Source of the DNA: GCA-2862585 sp965661345
Lineage (GTDB): Bacteria; Bacteroidota; Bacteroidia; Flavobacteriales; UBA7312
DNA length: 64,000 bases
Direction: 5' to 3'
Assembly: GCA_965661345.1 (NCBI GenBank)
Contig: CBFIDK010000001.1
Span: 248,001 to 312,000, forward strand
Shown here: positions 1-8,831 of the stretch, one piece after another
Layout of the letters: each line of letters opens with the position of its first letter
How positions within the stretch are numbered: position 1 is the stretch's first letter
Program-made: the position numbers and the translations under genes
The notes under the pieces: generated by a model
Told to the model about the DNA's origin: nothing
What the model saw: the letters and a program-made list of their open reading frames with translations, nothing else
The model's database searches: none

Positions 1-729
1 AACAGAATTATTGGGACCACTGGCATCGTTCAAAGAGTTGTCTTCAGTCCATCTAGAAAAGAACACTTTTACAGTGCCGTTTTCATCGTGAACGGCTATT
101 CCCCAAGTCGCTTCGCCGTGGCCACTGAATGTCCCTAGAGGTGTTACATCAGCATCGAAAGGATCGAAAGTAGAGAGTAAATTCCCATCCATATCAAAGC
201 GGTAAATTTTACCATCTTCAAAATTGGTAATGAACAGCTGATTGTTCCATTTATCGAAAGCAATATTTCCTAAGCCATTGCCTTGATTTGGTATTTCATT
301 TGCACCGTTTCCTGTAAATATAAAGGGGCTAACCATCCAAGTATTAGCGTCCATTTTGTATACTCCGCCGTCTCCAGCAGAACCCGCCGAAGTACCAGAT
401 GATCCAGAGGATGAAATGGATTTTGTTGCCGTGAAGTAAACGTTCTTTTCAGAATCAATTGCAATGCCAAAAACATCACCCATATTAGTGCCTTTCCATG
501 AATCAGCAGCGGCAGGGTCAGCAGGTGTATGAAAGGTTGTTGCCCAATTTTGCCCAAGAGGAGCTGAGGCATTATTTTCTGTGTCGTAAATTGTAAAAGA
601 ATTCCACGAACCACTGGCACCACTCCAATGGGTAATAATTCCCATTCCATTAGTAAGTGGTTGAGCTATACTCGAAAATGAGCACAAAACAACAGCAGCA
701 AAAGCACTGAAAGTGTTAAGGTTGAACAT
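1..729 (-). CDS. Secreted propeller-like protein (3' end cut by window edge)
   Basis: The reading frame is open for 243 codons from an ATG at 729 down to base 1, so the C-terminus lies outside the window. The first 23 residues form a signal peptide ending in SIAQ. The mature part has repeated blocks of the type GIAID..NVYF, NIAFD..NQLFITN and GIAVHDENG, each about 50-60 residues apart, as in NHL/SMP-30-type beta-propellers. This suggests an exported binding or lactonase-like protein, and many such proteins in this phylum end in a T9SS signal that would fall beyond the edge. Specific function is not recognisable. Confidence 0.75.
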   Translation of the reverse strand, partial: MFNLNTFSAFAAVVLCSFSSIAQPLTNGMGIITHWSGASGSWNSFTIYDTENNASAPLGQNWATTFHTPADPAAADSWKGTNMGDVFGIAIDSEKNVYFTATKSISSSGSSGTSAGSAGDGGVYKMDANTWMVSPFIFTGNGANEIPNQGNGLGNIAFDKWNNQLFITNFEDGKIYRFDMDGNLLSTFDPFDADVTPLGTFSGHGEATWGIAVHDENGTVKVFFSRWTEDNSLNDASGPNNSV

Positions 730-756
730 AGTAAGGTTAGGTTAATGAACTTGCAA

Positions 757-764
757 TAAAAGTA
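757..764 (-). promoter_or_regulatory. Possible -7 element for the secreted propeller protein
   Basis: On the minus strand this reads TACTTTTA, one base from the Bacteroidota -7 consensus TAnnTTTG. It sits 27 bases upstream of the ATG at 729. The match is imperfect, so the call is tentative. Confidence 0.35.
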
Positions 765-842
765 CAAAAAAAATCTTTGAAAAATAAAAGAGTTTTTACT
801 TTTAAAAATTAAGTTCTTACCGACTCAGCTAATAAAATAGTT

Positions 843-1574
843 CTATTTGCTAGAGAAGAAATAGCGAATGTCTAAAGTGAAATAGTTACCTGAAATATCT
901 AAGTATTTAGAATCTTCTGCTGATGGGGCTTCGGTATTAAAGCTGTTTGTGCCGTCATCATACTCTGGAAATGAACGTGCTGTATTTTTCCAAGGCCTGT
1001 GAAAACTTGCTCCAAAATAAAATATACCTTTTTCTTTTGTTCGGTATTCCACACCCAGGTTTGCTATAAATGCTGCTTGCATTTTTTTTCGTCTTGAAGT
1101 ACTTAGGAAATAGAGATCATTCTTTTCACCAAAACTGATTATATCAGAGGGGAAAACATTAAATGAGTTACCAAAAGATGCGTTTATATAGTATTGTTCG
1201 GCTATTCGAACATAAGACAACAACTGAATGGGAAATTCATAAGAACGCAAAGTGAACGTAGTATAGTCGTCTAAATTTATGGACGAATTTTTTAGTGTAA
1301 ATCGATAGCGTCTATTGACGAGGTTAAGGCCTGTTTCTAAAGAAAAGGTAGTGCTGAAATTGTACCTCACGACCATTCCTAACGATTGTCCAAAACGAGG
1401 TAGTAATTCTGATGAGTAGCCATCTTCCCAGATAGCCGATTCATCGCCGGCATTAAAATAAGAGGCTGAAATAATGGGTTTGTATTGTAGTCCGAAAGTA
1501 AACTCTTCTATGCCGTTTTGAGCCTGCACAAAGAATGGCAGTAAACAAAGGCTTATGAGGAGTTTTTTAATCAT
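843..1574 (-). CDS. Outer-membrane beta-barrel protein (PorT/OMP_b-brl-like)
   Basis: This 243-residue protein has a signal peptide (about residues 1-18, ending VQAQ). The rest is a run of alternating amphipathic strands ending in DIRYFFSSK, as in the small barrels often annotated as porin family or PorT-like in Bacteroidota. Motifs such as FSLETGLNLVNRRYRF and FYFGASFHRPW are typical of transmembrane hairpins. The start overlaps the last 8 bases of the upstream nfu gene, so the two are probably cotranscribed. Ligand and role cannot be read from the sequence. Confidence 0.7.
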   Translation of the reverse strand: MIKKLLISLCLLPFFVQAQNGIEEFTFGLQYKPIISASYFNAGDESAIWEDGYSSELLPRFGQSLGMVVRYNFSTTFSLETGLNLVNRRYRFTLKNSSINLDDYTTFTLRSYEFPIQLLSYVRIAEQYYINASFGNSFNVFPSDIISFGEKNDLYFLSTSRRKKMQAAFIANLGVEYRTKEKGIFYFGASFHRPWKNTARSFPEYDDGTNSFNTEAPSAEDSKYLDISGNYFTLDIRYFFSSK

Positions 1575-2166
1575 TATCTGCTATGACTTCTACAATTTCA
1601 TTTGGCATCTCTCTTTTGAGCATGCCCTCAATTCCCGATTTTAGAGTTACAGTAGAAGATGGGCATCCGCTACAGGCCCCTTGCAATGAAACGGTTACTG
1701 TCCCTTTTTCAAATTTCTTTAATGAAATAAAGCCACCATCTTGTTCAACGGCTGGTCTTACATACTCATCTAGTAAATCGGCTATCTTTTTTTCTATATC
1801 AGAAAATTCTCTGACTAACTCTTCTTTGTGGGTAATGGTTTTGCTTTTTTTAGGAGAAGCACTTTCATTTATTACGGTACCACCCTCTACTAAATAATCG
1901 CGCATAAATTCTCGCATTTCAACGATTATATCGTTCCACTCTATGCCATTGTTCTTTTTTGTGACGGAAATAAAGTTATTGCTTAAAAATACTTTATCTA
2001 CAAATGGGAATCCAAATAGCTCTAATGCAAGTGGTGAACTACTGGCTTCTGCTCTGTTATTAAACTCATAGATATTTTGGTCAACCAATACTCTGTTAGC
2101 AACGAATTTTATTACTAAAGGGTTTGGGGTTGATTCAGCGTATAGTGATGTTGGTATTTTGGCCAT
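1567..2166 (-). CDS. NifU-like iron-sulfur scaffold/carrier (Nfu, two-domain)
   Basis: The 199-residue protein has the Nfu N-terminal domain (about 1-95, opening with YAESTPNPLVIKF) and a C-terminal NifU domain (about 120-195). The latter carries the CxxC motif CSGC at residues 165-168, which binds a [4Fe-4S] cluster between two subunits. Nfu proteins deliver clusters to target enzymes. A second, single-domain Nfu lies at 40287. The ATG at 2166 is 13 bases downstream of a perfect -7 element and heads a two-gene unit with the barrel protein. Confidence 0.92.
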   Translation of the reverse strand: MAKIPTSLYAESTPNPLVIKFVANRVLVDQNIYEFNNRAEASSSPLALELFGFPFVDKVFLSNNFISVTKKNNGIEWNDIIVEMREFMRDYLVEGGTVINESASPKKSKTITHKEELVREFSDIEKKIADLLDEYVRPAVEQDGGFISLKKFEKGTVTVSLQGACSGCPSSTVTLKSGIEGMLKREMPNEIVEVIADND

Positions 2167-2179
2167 TTATATTTTTTAG

Positions 2180-2187
2180 CAAAGTTA
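2180..2187 (-). promoter_or_regulatory. -7 promoter element for nfu
   Basis: The minus strand reads TAACTTTG, a full match to TAnnTTTG, ending 13 bases before the nfu start codon. It lies back to back with the -7 element of the divergent gene, with 11 bases between them. Confidence 0.7.
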
Positions 2188-2198
2188 CGGCATTCTTT

Positions 2199-2206
2199 TA
2201 TCTTTG
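2199..2206 (+). promoter_or_regulatory. -7 promoter element for the gamma-carbonic-anhydrase-like gene
   Basis: TATCTTTG, a full match to TAnnTTTG, ends 12 bases before the ATG at 2219. It rules out an in-frame TTG at 2204 as the start, since that codon lies inside the promoter. Confidence 0.72.
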
Positions 2207-2218
2207 AAAATAAAATTC

Positions 2219-2734
2219 ATGGCATTAATTAAAAGTGTAAACGGTCTAAGCCCTCAGTTTGGGGAAGGTGTGTATTTAGCTGAAAATGCTACCATTATTG
2301 GTGATGTAATAATGGGCAATCAGTGTAGTATTTGGTTTAATGCCGTTGTTCGGGGAGACGTTCATTACATTCGTATGGGTGATAAAGTTATTGTTCAGGA
2401 TGGAGCAGTCATTCATTGTACGTATAACAAACACCCCACTGAAATTGGCAATAATGTTTCTATAGGTCATAATGCATTGGTGCACGGCTGTAAAGTCATG
2501 GATAATGTGTTGATTGGAATGGGCGCTATTGTTATGGATGGTGTAACTGTTCATAGTAACTCAATAATAGCTGCAGGAGCAGTAGTTTTAGAAGGGACAA
2601 CGGTAGAAAGCGGATGTATTTATGCCGGCGTTCCAGCCAAAAAAGTCAAAGAGTTGAGCCAAGAGCAAACCGCAGTATTGGTTAAAGGAATTGCTGAAAA
2701 CTATATAATGTATTCTTCTTGGTTTACGGCTTAA
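2219..2734 (+). CDS. Gamma-carbonic-anhydrase-like hexapeptide-repeat protein
   Basis: The 171-residue product is a left-handed beta-helix protein of the YrdA/PaaY/gamma-CA class. Hexapeptide repeats such as ATIIGD, CSIWFN and GAVVLE run from about 20 to 140. The Arg-Asp pair in VVRGDV (45-47) and three histidines, H66 and the IGHNALVHG pair H84/H89, match the trimer-interface and zinc-binding positions of the family. Activity may be carbonic anhydrase or none; many YrdA-type members are uncharacterised. The start is the ATG just after the -7 element. The last 11 bases overlap convergent murI. Confidence 0.85.
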   Translation: MALIKSVNGLSPQFGEGVYLAENATIIGDVIMGNQCSIWFNAVVRGDVHYIRMGDKVIVQDGAVIHCTYNKHPTEIGNNVSIGHNALVHGCKVMDNVLIGMGAIVMDGVTVHSNSIIAAGAVVLEGTTVESGCIYAGVPAKKVKELSQEQTAVLVKGIAENYIMYSSWFTA

Positions 2735-3524
2735 GTTTTACTTCCTCAAGGCGAATGTCTTCGCCAAAAAAGAATTTCGCCGATTGCTCGAAAGAATTTG
2801 TATAGTCTGACACAAAGAAGTGGTGTTCTGCTTTTTTATCACTCAAAAGAGAATTCTTTTCTAAAATTTCTTTAATGTGCTTAGCTACTTGAGAGGCGGA
2901 GTCAATTATTTCAACTTTACCTTGGTAAAAGTTCTCAATTAAATTCTGTATTAAAGGATAGTGAGTACATGCTAAAATTAATTGATCTATTTCTTTTAGG
3001 GTAGCGTGGTTTAAATAATTGTGTATTATAGTTTCACTTATCTTCCCTTCAATAAACCCTTCTTCTATCATGGCCGCAAGTAATGGTGTCGCTAACGATT
3101 TTACTTCAGCATTTGTGTTTTTCGCACTAATTTTTTGTGGATAAATCCCTGAATTAATAGTGCCTTTTGTACCTATAATGCCAATCTTTGATGTGCCCTT
3201 AGTTGAAGTAATTCTATCCACTACGGGATCAATTACATTCACCACCTCAATTTCGGGGCATGTTCTGATGACTGTTTCGTTTGCTAGTGAAGAGGCTGTA
3301 TTGCATGCTATTACAATCATTTTACAGTTTTTCTCTTTTAGGAATGAAGAAATATTTTGAGAAAATTCTTTTACAGATTCTTCCGATTTATCGCCGTAGG
3401 GTAAATGCTTGGTGTCACCAAAGTAGAGCAAACTTTCATTAGGCAACAACTTACGAATGGCCTTAGCAACTGTAAGGCCGCCAATGCCAGAGTCAAAAAT
3501 ACCAATTGGATTATTCTTATTCAC
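2724..3524 (-). CDS. murI: Glutamate racemase
   Basis: MurI interconverts L- and D-glutamate, supplying D-Glu for peptidoglycan. The 266-residue length is normal. The DSGIGG motif (11-16) and the two catalytic cysteines, C74 in ACNTASS and C186 in ACTHYP, are all present. The start is a GTG at 3524, the first usable codon after the upstream terminator hairpin. It lies downstream of the ompH pair, a common arrangement in this phylum. The 3' end overlaps the convergent gamma-CA gene. Confidence 0.96.
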   Translation of the reverse strand: MNKNNPIGIFDSGIGGLTVAKAIRKLLPNESLLYFGDTKHLPYGDKSEESVKEFSQNISSFLKEKNCKMIVIACNTASSLANETVIRTCPEIEVVNVIDPVVDRITSTKGTSKIGIIGTKGTINSGIYPQKISAKNTNAEVKSLATPLLAAMIEEGFIEGKISETIIHNYLNHATLKEIDQLILACTHYPLIQNLIENFYQGKVEIIDSASQVAKHIKEILEKNSLLSDKKAEHHFFVSDYTNSFEQSAKFFFGEDIRLEEVKLKP

Positions 3525-3540
3525 TTATCTAAAATAGCAT

Positions 3541-3574
3541 AAAAAAAGCAGTTTGAAATGTTTCAAACTGCTTT
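3541..3574 (-). terminator. Intrinsic terminator after ompH
   Basis: A perfect 14-bp stem (3545-3558 with 3561-3574) has a 2-base loop and is followed on the minus strand by seven T's. It lies between the second ompH (stop at 3596) and murI, so murI needs readthrough or its own promoter. Confidence 0.85.
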
Positions 3575-3595
3575 AAGAGTTTTATAGGGCTAAAT

Positions 3596-4093
3596 TTATA
3601 AACCTAATTTAGACTTTACAAGAGAAAGTACATTTTCACTTTCTGCAGCATATAAAAAGCTACCAGCACCTGAATCAAAGATAAATGTATAGTTTCCTTC
3701 TTTGGCGACTTTATCAATTGCCATCATTGCTTTTTCTCTGATTGGAGTAAATAATTCGGCTTCTTTTTCACCTAAGGACTGCTGAGCATTTTTTTGAAAT
3801 TCAACCACTCGTTGTTGAATGCTTTCAATTTCACGGATTTTATCTTCTTTTACTAAATCCGTGTAGGTAGTTTCATTTTGCTGATATTCGACTACTTTCT
3901 TCTCATATTCTGCTTGCATAGCAGTTAATTGAGATTCTAATCCTTTTGCATACGATTGTAATTCTTCTTGCATTTCGACGCTTTCAGGCATCATTGAAAG
4001 AAGCTCGTTTGAGTTTAAATAGCCAAATTTTTGGGCTTGTGCCGATAGTATTAATCCTACACAAACCATAAGGGTTAAAAGTACTTTTTTCAT
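3596..4093 (-). CDS. OmpH/Skp family periplasmic chaperone
   Basis: This 165-residue protein has a signal peptide (about 1-20, ending SAQAQ). It then shows the Skp/OmpH pattern: KFGYLNSNELLSMMPE at the head, a long charged coiled coil (about 35-115), and a closing segment ..YTFIFDSGAG. Skp-type trimers hold unfolded outer-membrane proteins on their way to the Bam complex. It is the second of two tandem paralogues directly downstream of bamA. Acidic-basic heptads and the length match the family. Confidence 0.9.
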   Translation of the reverse strand: MKKVLLTLMVCVGLILSAQAQKFGYLNSNELLSMMPESVEMQEELQSYAKGLESQLTAMQAEYEKKVVEYQQNETTYTDLVKEDKIREIESIQQRVVEFQKNAQQSLGEKEAELFTPIREKAMMAIDKVAKEGNYTFIFDSGAGSFLYAAESENVLSLVKSKLGL

Positions 4094-4114
4094 TTTTTTT
4101 AGAGTTTTTAATTA

Positions 4115-4621
4115 TTATTTGTATCCTAACATTTTTAAAATGTCATCGCTTTTGTCAAGGTCTGGATTGCTAAATAGCATTATCAGATTACTCGACTTGT
4201 CAAAGATAATATCATATCTTTTTTCGTTAGAAAAATCTTGTATAGCATTAAATACTTTATCTTGTATTGGCTTTACAAGTTCTGTTCTTTTATTGTATAA
4301 GTCTCCTTCAGGACCAAAGCGTCTGCGCTGAAGTTCCTTAGCGTCTTTTTCTTTATTTATTATTTCACTCTCTCTCTTGTTTTTCATTTCTTGAGTGAGT
4401 AAAATTTTATCTGCTTGGTATTTTTTATATAGTACATCAATTTGCTGGTATATCTCTTCAATTTCAGCTTGCCAATTAACGGATAATTTCTCCAATTGGT
4501 CTTCAGCAGAAGCGTATTCCGGAATTCTTTCAAGAATATAATCAGAATCTACATAAGCAAATTTTTGCGCCTGACTAACCGATGCAAAACAAACTAGTGC
4601 TATTAATATTAATTGTTTCAT
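4115..4621 (-). CDS. OmpH/Skp family periplasmic chaperone (paralogue)
   Basis: The 168-residue product starts at the ATG at 4621; an upstream in-frame TTG would lie in the promoter. The signal peptide ends VSQAQ. The mature protein begins KFAYVDSDYILERIPEY, followed by a coiled coil and ..YDIIFDKSSNLIML, the same plan as the neighbouring paralogue. It probably chaperones outer-membrane proteins for the BamA encoded just upstream. Two tandem Skp paralogues after bamA are usual in Flavobacteriia. Confidence 0.9.
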   Translation of the reverse strand: MKQLILIALVCFASVSQAQKFAYVDSDYILERIPEYASAEDQLEKLSVNWQAEIEEIYQQIDVLYKKYQADKILLTQEMKNKRESEIINKEKDAKELQRRRFGPEGDLYNKRTELVKPIQDKVFNAIQDFSNEKRYDIIFDKSSNLIMLFSNPDLDKSDDILKMLGYK

Positions 4622-4627
4622 AGTGTG

Positions 4628-4635
4628 CAAAAATA
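4628..4635 (-). promoter_or_regulatory. Possible -7 element for the ompH pair
   Basis: The minus strand reads TATTTTTG, a full match to TAnnTTTG, and occupies most of the 14-bp gap between bamA and the first ompH. It could allow chaperone expression independent of bamA. AT-richness makes a chance match possible. Confidence 0.45.
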
Positions 4636-7110
4636 TTAAAATTGTTGGTTAATTGAAAAGTGAAACTGACTTCCATTAGCAGATGGTGAGCCTACCACTT
4701 CATCGAATCCATATCCCCAATCTACTCCCATTATACCCATCATAGGAATCATCATTCTAATTCCAAATCCAGCAGAACGTTTTATATCAAACGGATTGAA
4801 TGTGTTTGATTTGTTCCAAGTGTTACCTGCCTCTAAAAATGCAAGGGCAAATATAGGTGACTGCGGATTTAATGATAACGCATATCGAAGCTCTAAAGTA
4901 TATTTATTATAAATTGTTGCACCGTTGGTAGGGGATAAGGAGTTGTTTTCGTACCCTCTTAAAGCAATTACTTCTCTTCCGTCTACAGAGTAGCCGCTAA
5001 GTCCATCTCCGCCTACATAAAAGCGTTCAAACTGAGAAAGGGATTCTTCACTGTTGTATTTTCCAATAATACCGTATTCTAAATTGGTTTTTAGCACCAA
5101 CTTATCTGCTAAAGCAGTAAACCAATTTGTGCCAATATTCCATTTATGATATTCTACCCATTTACTGGCGTCAATAGGGTCAACATTGTTGTTGTCTTTT
5201 AACAGCGAATAGGGTGGAGTCATTTGAACAGACAATTTCATGTTTGATCCTCTTCTTGGGAATGTTGGTTGATCAACAGAGTTTCTACCAAGAACAAATG
5301 AGTATGACATATTATAATAGGTGCCATCTACAAAGTTTCCAAAGTTGTAATTATCAACTAGGTATTTTTTTAAACTAACATTTTGATATAAAGTAAAAAA
5401 GTCATCAGGCCACTTTAATCGTTTTCCTAATCCAAGAGACATACCAGTAACTTTAAATGAGCCGCTATTTTCTTCGTCTTTGTCAATGCCGTTTGAAGTA
5501 ATAGAGTGGTAAGCCCCAATGGTCAATGAATTTGGTTTTTTACCTCCTAGCCATGGTTCTGTAAAAGATACGTTATAGGATTGGAATAGTCTTCCATTTG
5601 AGGTTGCTGAAATGCTAAAGCGTTGTCCATCACCAGAGGGTAAAGGAAGCCAAGCTTCTTTATTAAAAATGTTTTTTGCTGAAAAGTTGTTAAAGGAAAC
5701 TCTAAAAGTACCGATAACTCTATCGGCGCCGTAACCGCCTTGTAATTCAATTTGGTCAGATGATTTCTCTTCAACGATATAGTTTAGGTCAACCGTACCA
5801 TCTTCTTGGTTTGGCTGTACATCAATATTAAGTTTTTCAGGGTCAAAATAATTTAAAGTAGCAATTTCTCTTTGAGAACGCATGATATCCGAACGGCTGA
5901 ATAAGTCTCCAGGTTTTGTGCGAATTTCTCGCATGATAACGTGGTCGTTTGTTTTAGAATTACCACTAACTGACACCCTGTTAACACGTGCTTGCAAGCC
6001 TTCATATATGCGAACTTCAATATCGATTGTGTCGTTTCGAATTTCCGTTTCAACCGGTGTGACTTGTGAAAAGAGGTATCCATTATCAAGATATATAGAG
6101 TGAATATCTTTGCTGTCAGGGCTTCCTAAAATTCTACTTTCTAAAACGCTTTGGTCAAAAATATCACCTTTTTCTATTGCTACAATTTCAGAAAGTTCTT
6201 CATTGCTGTATTTAGTGTTACCTACGAAATTGATGTTACCAAAGTAATAGGTCTTGCCTTCAGAGATATCAAGTTTTACATTTAGTAAATTTTCTTCTGG
6301 ATTGAAGGTGATGCTGTCGTTTATAATTTTGGCATCTCGTAATCCCTTTTCATTATATTTTTCAATGATAAGTTGCTTGTCGTTTTTGTAGGCTTCTTCT
6401 AAATATTTTGAAGATTTAAAGAATCTAAAAAATTTCTTTTCTTTAGTGTCTTTCATCAAGCGTTTTAGACGTTTTTCGGTAAACACTTCGTTACCTGCAA
6501 ATTCAATATTTCCAATCTTAACTTTTTCACCTTTTTCAATATCAAGAACAAGGATGACATGATTTTTTGTTATTGTGTCTTCTACTTCTGAGATTTCTGT
6601 AGTGACGTTCAGAAACCCTTTTTCTTTGTAATAATCCGAGATTATATTTTTAGTGTTGATAATGACGTTTTTGGTAATGATTTTACCTCTAGCTAATTTT
6701 ATTTTTTCTCGAATTGCGTCAATGTCAGATTTTTTTATTCCCTTGAATTTAAATTTTGATAGTCTAGGGCGTTCCTCGAGCAAAAGCGTAAGAAATATTG
6801 TGTTGCCTTGTGTAGAGTTGACTTTAATTTGAATGTCAGAGAATAAACCTTGTTCCCAAAGTATTCGACTGGCTTTGGTTAAATCGTCTCCAGGGACCTC
6901 AATTTTAGAGCCGATTTCTAAATTTGATATTTGAATGAGTGTCTTGTGATCCAAAAACTTTGTGCCTTCAATGGTTATTCCACCAAGAATGTATTCTTTT
7001 GGATTTGAATAATCGAAATTCTTAGAATCATTTGAAATGTTAATTTGAGCCATACTCAAATGAGATAACAAATGGGTAAAGATTAATAATATGATACTTT
7101 TTCTAAGCAT
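4636..7110 (-). CDS. bamA: Outer-membrane protein assembly factor BamA
   Basis: The 824-residue Omp85 protein inserts beta-barrels into the outer membrane. It has a signal peptide (about 1-21) and tandem POTRA domains from about 40 to 430, for example GGITIEGTKFLDHKTL and VRIYEGLQARVNRVSVSGN. The C-terminal 16-strand barrel domain (about 450-824) contains GLSGYSVDGREVIALRGYE and ends in Phe, the usual barrel signature. The start overlaps the last 8 bases of uppS, and ompH chaperones follow. The order uppS-bamA-ompH is a conserved envelope cluster. Confidence 0.96.
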   Translation of the reverse strand: MLRKSIILLIFTHLLSHLSMAQINISNDSKNFDYSNPKEYILGGITIEGTKFLDHKTLIQISNLEIGSKIEVPGDDLTKASRILWEQGLFSDIQIKVNSTQGNTIFLTLLLEERPRLSKFKFKGIKKSDIDAIREKIKLARGKIITKNVIINTKNIISDYYKEKGFLNVTTEISEVEDTITKNHVILVLDIEKGEKVKIGNIEFAGNEVFTEKRLKRLMKDTKEKKFFRFFKSSKYLEEAYKNDKQLIIEKYNEKGLRDAKIINDSITFNPEENLLNVKLDISEGKTYYFGNINFVGNTKYSNEELSEIVAIEKGDIFDQSVLESRILGSPDSKDIHSIYLDNGYLFSQVTPVETEIRNDTIDIEVRIYEGLQARVNRVSVSGNSKTNDHVIMREIRTKPGDLFSRSDIMRSQREIATLNYFDPEKLNIDVQPNQEDGTVDLNYIVEEKSSDQIELQGGYGADRVIGTFRVSFNNFSAKNIFNKEAWLPLPSGDGQRFSISATSNGRLFQSYNVSFTEPWLGGKKPNSLTIGAYHSITSNGIDKDEENSGSFKVTGMSLGLGKRLKWPDDFFTLYQNVSLKKYLVDNYNFGNFVDGTYYNMSYSFVLGRNSVDQPTFPRRGSNMKLSVQMTPPYSLLKDNNNVDPIDASKWVEYHKWNIGTNWFTALADKLVLKTNLEYGIIGKYNSEESLSQFERFYVGGDGLSGYSVDGREVIALRGYENNSLSPTNGATIYNKYTLELRYALSLNPQSPIFALAFLEAGNTWNKSNTFNPFDIKRSAGFGIRMMIPMMGIMGVDWGYGFDEVVGSPSANGSQFHFSINQQF

Positions 7111-7855
7111 TTTCTTTTTCTATTTGTTCACTTGTCTTTCCAAATCGTCTTTCTCTAGATTGATAGTCCAAGAGAGCCTCGATTAAGTTGTCACGCCTGA
7201 AATCAGGCCATAAAATCTTAGTGAAGTATAACTCTGAATAAGCAATTTGCCACAATAAAAAATTACTTATTCTTAGTTCGCCACTAGTTCTAATTAACAG
7301 TTCTGGGTCGGGGATATTGTGTGTGTATAGATGATTTTTTATACTTTCTTCATTTATATCCTCAATATCCATTTGGCCACTCTTGATATTTTTGGCAATA
7401 TGTTGCATTGCACGAACAATCTCATTTTTTGAACTGTAGCTTAATGCCAAAACTAATGTCATTTTACTGTTTTGTGCAGTTTTCTCGATAGCTACATTCA
7501 GATTTTTTAAACATTTTTTTGGTAAATCGTCAAGATTACCGATGGCTACCAGACGTATATTATTTTTCATTAATGTTTTAGTCTCTTTAGTAATGGTATT
7601 AACTAAGAGTTCCATTAAGGCATTAATTTCTGATTGTGGACGGCTCCAATTTTCTGATGAAAAAGCATACAGTGTCAAGTATTTCAGGCCAATTTCGGCA
7701 GCACCTTCAACAGTATCTCTTACTGCTGTGACACCAACTTTGTGTCCAAACACTCTGATTTTGGATTGTTGCTTTGCCCAACGACCATTGCCATCCATGA
7801 TGATTGCAACATGATTCGGTAAAGTGTTTGTATTAATTTCGGTCTTGCTTGGCAT
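7103..7855 (-). CDS. uppS: Undecaprenyl diphosphate synthase (isoprenyl transferase)
   Basis: UppS condenses isopentenyl diphosphate onto farnesyl diphosphate to make the C55 carrier lipid for peptidoglycan and polysaccharides. The 250-residue length is typical. The catalytic Asp is D21 in IIMDGNGRWA. The substrate-binding segment RTSGELRISNFLLWQ is present near residue 200, with Ser where many homologues have Gly. It sits between the DUF6089 gene (3-base gap) and bamA (8-base overlap), so it is part of the operon. Confidence 0.96.
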   Translation of the reverse strand: MPSKTEINTNTLPNHVAIIMDGNGRWAKQQSKIRVFGHKVGVTAVRDTVEGAAEIGLKYLTLYAFSSENWSRPQSEINALMELLVNTITKETKTLMKNNIRLVAIGNLDDLPKKCLKNLNVAIEKTAQNSKMTLVLALSYSSKNEIVRAMQHIAKNIKSGQMDIEDINEESIKNHLYTHNIPDPELLIRTSGELRISNFLLWQIAYSELYFTKILWPDFRRDNLIEALLDYQSRERRFGKTSEQIEKENA

Positions 7856-7858
7856 TTA

Positions 7859-8770
7859 CTAGTATTGACAGACCTTAGGTTTAGTATAAATTCTATATGA
7901 GATGGTTAGGCCAGTAAAATAGTACCAATCTGTCCAATCATTTTCATTGGCACGTCGTTTGTCGTTGTTGCCAGTCCATGTTGTTATATCTGCACCTGGA
8001 GTTGAAGCTAGATATTCTTGTAAGGTATTACTTCTATCAGATAAGCTTGCAGCATCAATGTTTTCCATTGCTAAATACTGTGGGTTAGCGTACAAGCCGC
8101 CAACATCATCAAGGTAGTCTGTAAATACCTTTCTAAAACCAAATTCTAGAGCCATGCTTAGGTTGTCTCCTACACTAGCTTTTATTCCACCACCTAAAGG
8201 AATGGCAAATTGTATAAGCTGATAAGGATCTTTTTGTGGGTATCTCGTTGAATATTGTCCTTCTGTTCCAAGAGGTTGTAAGTCTATCCATGGATTATTT
8301 GAATCTTTACCATCGTTATCAAAAGGATTTTGAGTATCCGTTAATCTGGCTTGAGGGTTGAAGCTAAATAATGAAAATCCTGTGAAAATATAGGGAGTAA
8401 AAGGAAATCTCTTGCTTCCAGTTTCGTAGGGGAAAAAGTTGAATTCAACAATTCCGGATAATTCATAGATAGACGATTTAAAGTGCAAATTTCTATTGAA
8501 TTTTGCCGTATCTATTTCATTCAGTTTATCGCTTCCTCTGATTTCACCAATTGAAAGGCTTCCTCTGAGGGCGAAACGTCTATTTAAATTTGTTTTGTAT
8601 TGAAAAGCACCAGCAGGCTGAGCTAACCTAAAATGTTGATCATTTAAATCACCTATGTAGTACGAGCTACCTAACATTAAACCTACCTCTGAGTATGGGT
8701 CTATTGATTGTGAATGAGCATTTAGTGCAAAGGAAAATGCTATAACTACTAATATGAACAGTCTTTTCAT
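7859..8770 (-). CDS. DUF6089 outer-membrane protein
   Basis: This 303-residue exported protein has a signal peptide (about 1-20, ending NAHSQ) and a predicted beta-barrel. The opening EVGLMLGSSYYIGDLN and the later RLAQPAGAFQYKTNLN match what I know of DUF6089, a family confined to Bacteroidota and usually found just upstream of uppS and bamA as here. The conserved linkage suggests a role in outer-membrane biogenesis, but no function is established. Confidence 0.82.
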   Translation of the reverse strand: MKRLFILVVIAFSFALNAHSQSIDPYSEVGLMLGSSYYIGDLNDQHFRLAQPAGAFQYKTNLNRRFALRGSLSIGEIRGSDKLNEIDTAKFNRNLHFKSSIYELSGIVEFNFFPYETGSKRFPFTPYIFTGFSLFSFNPQARLTDTQNPFDNDGKDSNNPWIDLQPLGTEGQYSTRYPQKDPYQLIQFAIPLGGGIKASVGDNLSMALEFGFRKVFTDYLDDVGGLYANPQYLAMENIDAASLSDRSNTLQEYLASTPGADITTWTGNNDKRRANENDWTDWYYFTGLTISYRIYTKPKVCQY

Positions 8771-8802
8771 TTAAAATTGTGTTACGATATATGAGTAACG
8801 CA

Positions 8803-8810
8803 CAAATATA
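8803..8810 (-). promoter_or_regulatory. -7 promoter element for DUF6089-uppS-bamA
   Basis: The minus strand reads TATATTTG, a full match, in the 61-base gap between nadK and the DUF6089 gene, 32 bases before the start codon. It probably drives the envelope operon. Confidence 0.7.
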
Positions 8811-8831
8811 GGTATTTATGATAAATATGAA

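Noticed and set aside
270..650. A 126-codon frame in the opposite phase within the first gene
   Set aside because: It lies inside the longer frame from 729 that has a signal peptide and propeller-like repeats; its own translation has no recognisable features.
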